From Patiria pectinifera (taxonomy: Eukaryota; Echinodermata; Asteroidea; Valvatida; Asterinidae), in the NCBI GenBank assembly GCA_029964075.1, contig CM057135.1:43686457-43750456 (forward strand): a stretch of 64,000 nucleotides of DNA. Direction: 5' to 3'. Below are positions 43,101 through 55,100 of this stretch, one piece after another. The notes beneath the pieces are model-generated. The model was given only the letters and a program-made list of their open reading frames with translations. It was not told the DNA's origin and did not search any database. The translations under genes and the position numbers were made by a program. The number at the start of each line of letters is the position of its first letter. Within the stretch, counting starts at the first letter, position 1.

Positions 43101-46100
43101 TAACTTTGCTCATTTATTGATGCTTTTATTGATTTCTCAAACTTCTTACAGCAATGAACATTTTTAGCACTCAAAGACTGGGTCTAGCTTCAGATATGGT
43201 TTTATTACTTCAACAAATAATGCACAACTTTCAGGATGTTGGTTACTGTCCGCATTTAAGTTGCCTCAAGCCCTTAGCGGTACGATCAAACACTCTCCGT
43301 CTGGAGGATGAATAGATTTGCAGTGAAGGCCTAGCCACGCCCTACAATAGTGTCTGTTTACACACGTGGTAAAGGCTGACGTTTTGTATAACTATGCATG
43401 TGCGGGGCCCAGGTCTGATTCATTATCAAGCTTGGGATCCCAAACCACGTGGTAGCTCCTCCTTCCTTGAAAGGCTGATGTTTTGTTGATTTTTCATGTG
43501 CGGGGCCCTGGTCCGATTCATAATCAAGCATGGTATCCAAAACCACGCAGTAGTTCCTCCTTCCTTGAAAGTTAAGGCCAGACGTTTTGTTGATTCTTCA
43601 TATGCAGGGCCCGGGTCTGATTCATTATCAAGAATGGGGATCTCTTTTTTATTTCACGATGTACATGTTTGTAAAATAAAAGATGATGTTTTGTTTTCGT
43701 GTATTTTAATTGAATATGGTGATTCAAGCAACTTTTTATTCGTCATCAATCTGTTTCGATTTTATTATAAACATCAATCATGTAACCATGTTCAATAAAT
43801 TTAAACCTCCCCTTAATGGAAATGGAAGTATCTTAATAAGTGTCATCTGATCGTGTGACTGACTGGGCGGACCAGAACGTGCGTCTTCTGAATCTTTCAT
43901 GCATTATGCATCTAGGCTCTAGCAGAGCCATTTTGTGGTGGACATCGACAACTCGCTGAACTCTAGTAATCCCCCCCCCCCCACAGTAGTGTGGTTGGGG
44001 TCTACGAGCGAATACTTACCTGTAGAGCGAATACTACATATGCATTGTTCCCTATGCCGGCAGGCAATTTTCTAAGAGTTTACACAATAGCGCCCTCACG
44101 TGTCCTACCCACGACGCCCTGTGACATGCGCACTATGTTAGCGTCCTCTTTTTCTCAAGCGTTACTTGCGTAAGCACTCAAGGAATCGAGTATAGTGGGG
44201 AAGGAGGGAGGGGTGCTCTACAGGTAAGTATTCGCTCGTAGACCCCAACCACACTACTGTGGGGGGAGAGAGTCTACATCACTCTACTTACCTGTAGAGC
44301 GAATACTACATATGCATAGACTCGCACCGAGTAAGGCGGTGGGTATATACGAATTACATTACATTATTAATGTCTACAGGGGTGTAGGACATGAGGCGTG
44401 TCCAAAGGCAAACAACACCAAACCAAAAAACCCACACCCCAGACGCTCTAGGCTTCACCTCGTAAGGGGAACCCAAAGAGCTCGTGCGCAAAAAGCCAGG
44501 GGGGTGTAACCATTATGGGGATGAACACATGATAGGTACACCTAATTAAACTTAATGCCCATAAAAATATATACATGTATATTTATATGCTCACCCGTTA
44601 GTGCTTCCGTGAGGCTCGACTGGCCGCCAGCAGCACTTCTCTTCCAGCCTTGCCATCTGCCTGGAGGACATCCTTCAGGTAGCATTTGGAGAACGTGTTA
44701 GGGTTCTTCCAGCAGGCTGCCTTGACGATGTCACCTAGGGGGGACACCCTTAAAAATGGCCCACGAGGTGGACACTCCCCTGACCTCATGCGCTCGAATG
44801 GGTCTCTGGGTCGCTGGCCAGCTGTCCGGTACGGAACGGATAGCTGTCACGATCCAGCGAGTGATTGTATCGCGGGACGCCGGCCCATGGCGCGGGGTTG
44901 TCGTGTTGAACAATTTGTCATGTTCCGTACGAAGTGACTTCGTACGGTTGACATACCACTTAAGTGCTCGAACTGGGCACCAAAGTTTGTCGTTTGTCTC
45001 GTTCGAAAAAGACTTGATGTCCGGGACAAAGATGTCCGGGGGCGTAAAGCTCTCCGACTGGTTCTTTGCAAGAAAACCGGCCATAGGGATCAGGCGGACA
45101 CCCCCCGGTTCCCACCGGATGTGTCCTGTCTGCATCGATAACGAGTGTAGTTCGCTACGTCGTCGGGACGTAGCGACAGCCAATAGAAAAGCTACTTTGA
45201 TGGAGAGTTGTAACAAAGTTGAGCAATTCATTGGTTCAAAGGGAGCCTTCGCCAGTGTAGACAATACACTGAAGAGGTCCCAAGATGGGATTAATGTGCG
45301 TACTGGGGGACGAGTATTAAACATCCCCTTGATCAGTTGGCTGATTGCAGGGTTGCCGGAAACGGAGGAACCGTCCGAAAATCCCTGATGGATCGCGGCA
45401 ACGGCCGATCGATAATTTTTGACCGTGGCCGTCATGAGCCCACTGTTAAAAAGGTATAGGAGGAAGTCCCCCACTTCCCCTACAGAAGTATTGGGGGGAT
45501 GAATGGAAATGGCGTAGTCGGTTATCAAACACCTTTCTGGTTGAGGCTCTGCGGGACTGGGCTGCAATTGTTGCAGCTCGTCGCGAAAGGCCTGCTGAGC
45601 GGAGGGATCGCGTGATATACCCAGCATGTCAGGTGAAGATCCCCCGGAGCCTGGTGACTGATTCCCGAGCTGGGCTGATAAAGGAGATCGGCCCTCCTCG
45701 GTAGAATTACTGGGCGGTGAACCAAGAGTCGGACGAGCCGGGGAAACCACGGCTGGCGGGGCCAGAACGGGGTTATGAGGAGGATTCGGCAATCCTCCTG
45801 CTCGACCTTGGTCAGCACTCGAGAAACGAGGGAGATGGGTGGGAAGGCGTAGGCCAGTAGGCCGTCCCACCGCACCGACAGCGCATCGGTCTGCCACGCG
45901 TTGGGGTCTTGGCCCCTCGTGCAGTAGATCGGTAGCTGATTGTTCATTCCCGACGCGAATAGGTCCACATGCGGCCGGTCGATTAGGCGGAAGATCGACT
46001 GAGCCACCTGTGGGAGCAGTGACCACTCTGTCATGGTGATCCAGCCTCGGGAGAGAGCGTCGGCTGTGACGTTCTCTTCGCCCCGGATGTGGACTGACGA

Positions 46101-49100
46101 CAGTGCTATCCCGTGATGTATGCACCAGAGGGTGAGATCCCACGTTAGTGCGCACAGATGGCCTGACCGAGTGCCCCCCTGGTGATTGATGTATGCCACC
46201 ACTGTGGCGTTGTCGCATCGTACCAGGACTGCTTGCCCTCTGACGTCCAACTGGAAATGTTTTAGGGCGTTGGTGACTGCCAGCATTTCCAGGACGTTGA
46301 TGTGGGATGAATGATGTTCGGGGCCCCCCAGCCTCCCAGCCGTACCCTGACACGTCGGTCGTGATCAGTACCGACAGGCGGGGCGGGCGGAAAATGCGGC
46401 CCTGCGTTATATTGGCCTCGACTAGCCACCAACGAAGGTGGGGGACTAGCCAAAACGTAGTGGGCACCAGATGGTCGATCCGGTGCCAACGGGGTCTGTA
46501 GAAAGAAAGCAGGTGAAGTTGAATTGGCCTCATCCTCAACCTGCAAAAATCCACTAAGTCCACCAAACTGGCCATAAGGCCCAACAGCCTGAGCCAGGCT
46601 CGAGCCGGAGCCACTACCGTCGGGAGGAAGAGGGACATGCACTGCCGAAGGTTCAGCAGGCGGTCCTCCGATGGACGGGCCAGTCCCCTGCAAAGATCGA
46701 GGGATGCACCTAGAAAGGTGGGAACCTGCGAGGGGACTGGATGGGATTCCTTGGTGTTGATGATAAATCCCAGGTCGGAAGCAAGGTGCCACGTGAGTTG
46801 GAGCGCCGCTTCTGTCTCCCCCCGAGAACGACCCACTACTAGCCAATCGTCAAGGTACATGAATATCATAATCCCTCGTCGCCGCAGTGCCACCCCGATT
46901 GTCTTCACGATCCGGGTGAACACCCGTGGAGAAGTGGACAGCCTGAACGGGAGCACCACAAATTCGTAGGAATTTGCGGTGCTCCGGCCTGATCGGTACG
47001 TGAAAGTACGCGTCTTTCAAGTCTATACTGGCCACCAACGCGGGCGTGATGATCGATTAGAGAATGGTCCGTAACGTTTCCATGCAGAAAAGTTTCGGAC
47101 GTATGAACTTGTTGAGGGGTTTTAAGTTCAATATTGGACGCCACACGCCGGTCTCCTTCTTGGGGGCCAAGAAAAAGGTTGACATGAAACCTGCCCGGGT
47201 CCCCCCTTGGGGGACAACACGAACTGCTCTCTTTAGAAGGAGGGCGTCGATCTCCTCCTCCAGGGAGCGGCGTTTTGTTGTGTCGGGCAGAACGGGCGTT
47301 GTCCGAATAAGCATGTCCGACGAGGGGGTCCTCGTAAACTCGAGAGCGTAACCGCTGCTGATCATTTCTTGTCCGTAAAAGGAACTTTGGATGAAGCTGT
47401 CCCTTGGTCAGCGGCAATTTTGTCAATGGCCGAGTCCGGCAGGACTGGAGTTGAGAAATATTTCTCAAAATCCCCTAGGGGAAAATGATAATACGAGTCT
47501 ACGCGCTTAGCGTAGGCACTCCATGTCTTTGCGTGCATTATCCCGTCGATGTGGTCAACGCACACGCGGTCCAGGGGCATTGTGGGAAATGCCCGGACCG
47601 GTTCTGTTGTCGGTCCCGATCTCTTCTTGAGCGACTGACGCTCAGGAGGAGGAGGAGGTTTGGTCCCAGCAGGAAGATTCAGAACTCTGATCATATCCCG
47701 TTGGACCAAGCTGAGTTCGGTCTCAGCCACCGATAGGCGCTGCATGGTGCGGGTCAGTTCGCTCTCGTCCGCCGAATTGTCAGAGTCCGGGGGGCAAGTT
47801 GTCACCGGGGAATGGAAACCAGGCCCCGGGGGTGAAGCAGCGCCGTCACGGTGTCCCGGTATCGAGCCCGGCTCGGACTCTAGTGACACCGATGGGTGTA
47901 AACTAATACAGGGCGGGGACGCCGGTGCACGGCCCTCCGTGCACGGCATTGTCCGCTGGTCTGTAGTCACCCCACCACGGCCGTGATGACTGGCGTGTGG
48001 GGGCTGTAATTATGGAGGGGACTCCGGCGCACGGTTAACCGTGTGTGGTATGTCCCTTTGGCCCGGAGTCATCCAGCTGTGACCGTAGTCTCCCTGTCGG
48101 CCCAACAATGAGGCCGCAAGGGAGTGAAAAGCCTCCAAAAAATCATCACGTAAAATCGGGTCGCCACCCTTGTGGCGTTTCCCACGGTGTGATCGACCGG
48201 ATGACTCGCTAGAACTCGTCGAAGAACGGCGGGAACAGCGGCTCTTTTTTTATTTTTTTATTTTTTGAAGAACGACTCCGAGTAGTTGTTGAGGACTGCA
48301 GGGACACGGGGATGCCCGAACAACGAATAAAATCCGATGTAGAGGCATGGCCCTCCGAGCGTAGCGGTAATGCTCCCGGCGTTAACGCTCCGGGGGAATC
48401 CCAGGGATTTGGCTCCACGCAATCAATAGCCCGGGCGGCCGACAGCGCCCCCACACTGGTAACATAAGCGGGTGCTGTACGGTCGAGCCAGCCATATAAC
48501 AGCCCATCCCCAGGCATAGTGGTAATCACGGGGCTGGGTGGGCCTCAGGGCTCGATTTACCCGGTGCACACATGCACCAGTGCATGTAGATTTTTGCTTG
48601 TGCACGTAGCTTTTTTACTAAGCATGCACGACGTGCATGTAACTTTTTTAGCCACCAAAATACTCATTTCATGCATATATTTACCAGTGAGTGAGAATAA
48701 GAATAAAGTTTGTTGAATACTTGACCAGATAGTGTACAAACGTGTTATTTCTTTTATAAATCCATAAATTATTCCTCGCACCATGCTCGCACAGTCGCAG
48801 CAGATTCAGAGTACGGGGTATAATTCAAGATCTCGATGTACGTCCTGCAACCTCCTCCGATCATGCATGTGATTTACCACGTGATACATGCTGCGGATAA
48901 ATTGGTATCGCACTAACGCTCCGGGCATTCCTTATGTCCGGATAGTAAGTGCGTTCCAAATTATTAGCTGCATTTATCACGTGGTTTCGTTATTGGCCAA
49001 TCTTATGCCACCTATCATAAGCAGACGGGTAGCTGAGGAGGGCTCTGATATTTTGCACGCAAATGTCCACGGTCATTTGTCAGGGTCACTTGTCAGGTTA

Positions 49101-52100
49101 AAATCTAATTTCTACACGTTCGTATGGGTCTTCATCGATGGCAAATTTCGTCGAAATGACACATCCTGAACACGAGGGAAGGCAAATTTTGATTTCTAGG
49201 CGAGTACTGAACATATTTACGAAATTATGTATGGCGGATCGATTTCGCCATGTTCGAAATGCCACAACAGTGTGGCTTTGCCACGTTCACGGGTCTATAG
49301 GCTTGAGCATGATAGAGTAAAAAAAGGCTATGTACTGTACTGTCTGTTGAAAGTTTGATAAATTTCAAAGAGAAAGAATGCCTTCAGAGAAGCAGACGGT
49401 GTAAGTCAATTATGGTGCATGTGGGTTTTTCTTGGTGCATGTAGGTTTTTTGGTCTACATGCACCAGTGCATGCCACTTTTTTTTTGTAAATCGAGCCCT
49501 GGTGGGCCTGGGTGCACTGAGCCATGGAGGAGTACTTCCTCCGGCAGCGTGTGCCCCGTAGACGGGCCAGGGACAGGCACGGTGCGCCCTGTAGCGGGGC
49601 CACCTTTTGCCGTACAGTACGTCCCTTTTTGGGTACTGCGAACAATGCACGCTTATTGGTGGCTTTTCGACCCAAGTAAATCCAACCAAAGTTCATCAAC
49701 CAACAGCTTGATCGATTGTAATCATACATGACCGTTGTAAAAAAATCCAATAAAAACGTTAGGAAATGTACCTTATTTTTTGACATGAAAATCCACACTC
49801 GCTTCTGATGTATTTAATGTTTGGATCAGTATAATAAGTAATTATAGTGAAATATATTCAGCCTCATTCCTAGCCTGCATCTGAGCTCGACTACAAACAT
49901 CACGCAATATTCATGTGCACGAGTAGTGATATTGTTTTCCGAAGCCGGAACTACATTGTAGGAAATTCATGCTTGCGCACGGTGAGGAAATGTATCAGAG
50001 TTTCAAAGATACAATGCAATAAAATTTACAAATATTAAAAATCAACATAATACAATGTAGTACCGCTACCGGTACTTCAATGGGTTTAATACAACTGCTC
50101 AATGTTTCTTACCTTTCTTGTCTGTTTTGGCTGTCTTTGGAGCTGGCTTGGCCTGATCTGCAGCATCTTTACTCTTTAGCACAGGATCTGACATTTGAAC
50201 TTTGACCTCTGACTCTTGCATCTCGCCATTAGCTTGACTTGAAAAGGGCCTAGGCAATGGTATCTGGATAACTGAACAATATACAGTCAATCAAACAATG
50301 TACAAACTGATATTGTTCAATGTGTGCAAAGAGTTTCATATATTTTTTCCACCTCTAAAAAGTTTGTGAATTGGTCGAAATCTCAGCAAAATCTTATTAA
50401 CCCTAACGTACCGGGGTACCTGAATCCATCCAAATCCACACTCCTGTTTCGGGAGATTTCGGCGGAGTCAGGATACCTCCATATTGCACAAACTGGGGGA
50501 TTTTGATGGATTCAGGATTGTAAGCCTAGCGGAACTGCAAAATTTTTATGGATTCAGGATACCTCTACAGGGTGAGTAAAAACAAATGAAACCCAAATGT
50601 TGGGACCATTGTTTTAGGGAAGGCATTTTCAAAATGTAGGATATGAAAGCCCAATTCTTAAGCTTTCTTTTAGTACAAGAATCATTCAAATCACTCATGT
50701 ACTTTTCAAGTTACAGAATTTTAAACACAAGTTCTGTCCACGGATCACAAAAAAAGATCAGTGTTCTTTCAACTAAACGAACAATGACGAAAAGAAATCA
50801 TATAGGGATGTGTGTGAATTTTTGTTTTGCTGAAGGAACGCACACCTTCTTTGTGATCCGTGGACAGAACCTTAAAACGGTGGTTGTGTTTAAAATTCCG
50901 TAACTTGAAAAGTACATGAGTATTTTGAATGATTTTTGTACTAAACGAAACTGATGAATTGGGCTTTTATATCCTAGATTTTGAAAGTGCTACATGCAGA
51001 ACTTCAATAAAACAGTAGTCCCGACAATTGGGTTTCGTTTTTTTGGACTCGCCCTGTATACTGAGCTGTTGGGGGAGTTTGGCGGATTCAGAATCTCAAC
51101 AGATTTACTCCCGCCTAATGCGCAAGTTCCCCCCCCCCCCCAGCTGCCCCACCCAAGATGTGGGGATTGTCACTTTTGAAGTAACAAAATCCCCACCTCT
51201 TGGGCAAAATGTAAGTGACAATCCCCGACCATGCCCTGACATACATACATGGGGCGCACTACTGATTGCCGTACCATGTAGTATGCCAATGGCAACAATG
51301 TAATTTGAGTGACCAAAATCCCCACCCTGGGGCATGAAAAACATGATCAAATCCTGACATCGGACCTGGGGCAGTGCGGGGCATTTGATAGGCACATTAC
51401 TGGTGGATTCTGATGGACTCACTGGCCACCAACATTTTTCTTGCATGTCAAAATTGAGGGATTTTGGCGGGTTCAGGATACTTTCTATATATAGAAGAGA
51501 GCCCAAGGGGTTGGGTTAGGCTCCAAATACAAAAAGAATTTTTTTTAAAGCTCAGATTCAAAAAGTTGATAATCAATCATAAAAACAGTGTGGTCAATCC
51601 AGGTAAATCCATTCCAAATCAAGTCAAAAGGTGATTTGACCGGGTGTCAGAAAATAACAACTACATGTTCGACATGTAGCTTGTCTTGAGGCAGTCCAAA
51701 CACATGGGACTTCCCCATTCGTCTTTCAAAAAGTTTTTAAAAAACCCTGTTATTTGAAAGAGACTACTACACGGTTGTACATAAATACTAATTGAGAAAG
51801 CTAGGAGACCTTGGACATGTTGCAAGATCAGTCCGGAAATAGATGAATCAATACGACTACAAAACATAGTTCATCTGGCCACAGTCAGTGGCCGTGTCAT
51901 GCGAAGAGCCCTGTTTGACCTCAATTTCTTGTCCGGGGTCACGCACGCATGGCCCAAAAGCCTACGCGAGATTTTACGAGGCTACAGAAAACTGCATTTG
52001 AGACTACAGAAAACTACGTACAACTAATCGAAGTGCCCGGTACCACTATCAGCCAAGATGACGATGTTAGTTAAAAGAAATTGTCAAAATGCATTGAAAT

Positions 52101-55100
52101 CCTTTTTTTTTGAGAAAAAATACCTCTAGATAGGTTTATGTAGTAGGTCATTTACTACCTAAAACAGCTTTGTTTGTCTTGATTGGTTGTAGTTTGCCAT
52201 GACAATTGCCAATTTTCTGAAGCCCTTTTTAGGGCCATCGTTCGCTAGCCTCATGTTGCTGTCAGTTGCGTGGATGAGAAATTAGAGCAGCTACGCGTGA
52301 CACGGCAAGTGACTGGCCATATTAGGAATAATAACCAACAAGTCTCATGACTAAACACAGTAATCATAGCAAGTGACTTACCACCATGACTGGTCTCCAA
52401 GGCAACTAGTTTCTTCAATGCTCTCTGCACCTCAGCCTGCAGCTCAGTATTTTCAGCTTGAAGGCTGGCCTCCTTGCCACCATTGTTGGAAACTTCACAA
52501 GAAAAAGGCAACGAGAAGAAGCTATGAGGCATGATGAAATGCAAAGGCCTTTTCACACTATCTCCGTTTCGAACCGTGTTGAAACCTACCCAGATCCAAC
52601 CCGGTTCAGCCCGAGTATTTTTCGACACGGATCGGAGAGACGCGACGTTCACACTGTCCTTTACGGGAACGGCCGCTACGTGAACCGTGTAAGGTTCAAT
52701 CCGGCTACGGCCCACGTGTATTCACACTACAAATTCTCGACACGGATCGCATTCGGCACAGGGCGCTGCGATGATTTTCTCAATCCCATAATGCATTGCG
52801 ACGCACGCGGCTGCTGCGCGCACGAGGCTTACGGACAGGCCGGTGTTCAGCGTGAATTTACTACTCTGTGAAATACGGACTCATTGGTAGTATTGCGCAT
52901 GCTTATTAGGAGAAGGACCTGTCACGTGAAAGAGTTTGGCCAATAATAAGAGAGTAAAGGAATCCGATTTGGGAGTCCGATTTTTGTACGACACCAGCGC
53001 AGCTGTGTGCAATATTTCCAAAATGGCTCCGGTCATTTCGTTAGACGATTCGTTCTACTTAACATTAGAAATGTACTTTTTTAGGGTACATTTTGCAGAC
53101 CTAATACAAGCCCAGACTCGGTAAAGGATGCTCCATACACTGATACATTATTGGATGATAACTAGGGAGCAATTGTTTCGTGATCGGTGTTGCGACGGCG
53201 ATAGTGGTAGAGGGAAATATTATGCACAGCGTGTCAGATTTTCGGTAAAATGTCGGCCTCAACTCAACACGAATCGGCCGTGAGTGACTCAACCCCGGGC
53301 GGTTCACACTATTATTTTCGACACGGTTCAGGCCAAAAAATGCAATTTCGATCCGGGTTGAGATTTTCAACCCTGGTCCCTCCCAGGGTTGATTTCGATC
53401 CGGCTAGAGCACGCTACCCGGGTCGGAACCGGGTTGAAATGTTAGAAGTGTGAAAAGGGTTGGAAAAAATCTCGGGGTTGGAACCGGTTCCAACCCGGAG
53501 ATTTTGGACAGTGTGAAAAGGCCTCAAGATGCATACATGTGTGTACACACACAAATGTGTGTTCACCGTCGATCGTGGACATCCTGTCCCTCTTTTGTTT
53601 GTACTGTTTTTAGGAAGACTTCCATATGTTTTGTACACGACCCCAATCGCGGACGTATGCTGGGAATCGTGGACGATATTGTTCTCTTTTGTTCTTCGGT
53701 ATTTTTCGTCCACGGTTTGAAAAGATGAACCTGTACACCAAAACAAGTGCGTTTTTTGTTTAATATGGAAAGTGTGCACAATATGCATGTACAATGTGTA
53801 CATAAGCAAAAGCCATGGGGTGCTACTATGCAAGTAATGAATGACGAATGAAGTTACATGTATGTCCATAATTTGTATTCAATTTATTGGGTAACATATT
53901 TCCTGAGTGGCAATTGGTTTCGACCAACCACACAGATATCTCTCCATTCAATTCTACTAAATGAACCAAAAACACGCCACAATGTACATGTACATGTACC
54001 GGTAAGTGGGCCTTTCCACACTAATGGTCTGCAAACACTGCACATTTGGGATTGGAGAGTGAAACATTAAAGCTAGGCACAACAAAACAAGATATTTGGC
54101 TCTGCTTTTCCCTACATGTACATGCATGTAGTTATACGAACATATACAGGGGTCTGTCACCATACAAACTACATGGACAGAGTCTTGACTATAAAATTAT
54201 CAATTGACAGTTCCATTGATTATCACGTACGTATGTACATGAAAGTACTCCAATGTTGTCTCACTTATTCAACACCCATTTAAGATTGCTACCAGCCAAA
54301 TTAAACACAATTTTCTTCTTTAAGACATTGATATGTATGTAACGTTCATAATTTTACGACCAATTTCTGTCCATGTTACGTGCGTATGTAACGTACTCGG
54401 GTCATAATACTCTATCATGTCTTAGAATGTTAATACACCGTACAGTAGATTGTGTTGGTTTTTAAGGATAATAATCATGCAGCGATAAGAATGAAAAAAG
54501 GATTACTGTATGTATTTGGGTAAAAAAAAACATTTTTGTACTTCTCATTTTCTATCAATATTAACAAACTTAATTGTCCTCTTAGCCTTGACCAAGGCTA
54601 TCAGCTTGTTCCTATACGAGCTTGTTCCCGCTACCGCACACCGCGCGCGCAGCGACACAATGTTGTACTATACCGTTAGCCCCAACGACCCTTGCGTGTG
54701 CTTTGTGTGCATGTACATGTTGTACTTACGCCCCACACACACTTCCGCAAACAGCCGTACAGTAAGTCGAGGCGGAAGATAGCCTTGACGCAACCGTGTA
54801 TGCCGAATATGATAATCAGTACACGCTATGGTAAATAGTCTTCTCTCATTGGATAACGGCTGACAAAAAAATGAATATTTATTGCATTGCATAATACGAC
54901 CAAAGGTTTATAAACCAGACGGCCTGTGGTAACAATAATTATTGTAAAACACCCCCTTAACATCTTAAATAATAGTAGAATAATATTTATAAAGTTACAC
55001 ATAGTTTGGGTCGAAAATGAAATGAAAAGGATGAAAAATTAGACCTTCAAAAAACGGCAAACGGTACAAAACCGCACGCCGGCAAAAACGATGTCACCAT

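Larger units (their letters stand above)
43976..49690 (-). mobile_element. DIRS-like tyrosine-recombinase retrotransposon in AIMP1 intron 3
   Basis: Reading leftward: Gag-like region (48529-47362), reverse transcriptase (47365-about 46330), RNase H (about 46290-45640) and tyrosine recombinase (about 45640-44598), then a terminal-repeat region (44320-43976). RT with YLDD, RNase H and a tyrosine recombinase in place of a DDE integrase define DIRS-like elements. The reading frame is broken by one stop and several frameshifts, so the copy is inactive. It is interrupted by a hAT-type MITE (48546-49501). The right boundary is approximate; no matching terminal repeat was found there. Its G/C-rich coding part stands out from the A/T-rich intron. 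Confidence 0.85.

Noticed and set aside
44756-45388. 210-codon plus-strand frame in the DIRS-like region
   Set aside because: It is antisense to the recombinase domain, whose motifs are clear on the minus strand; high G/C content keeps antisense frames open.
53250-53453. Short proteins around 52.5-53.5 kb on both strands
   Set aside because: They lie in the 980-bp inverted-repeat element and reflect gaacc/ggttc-rich DNA.
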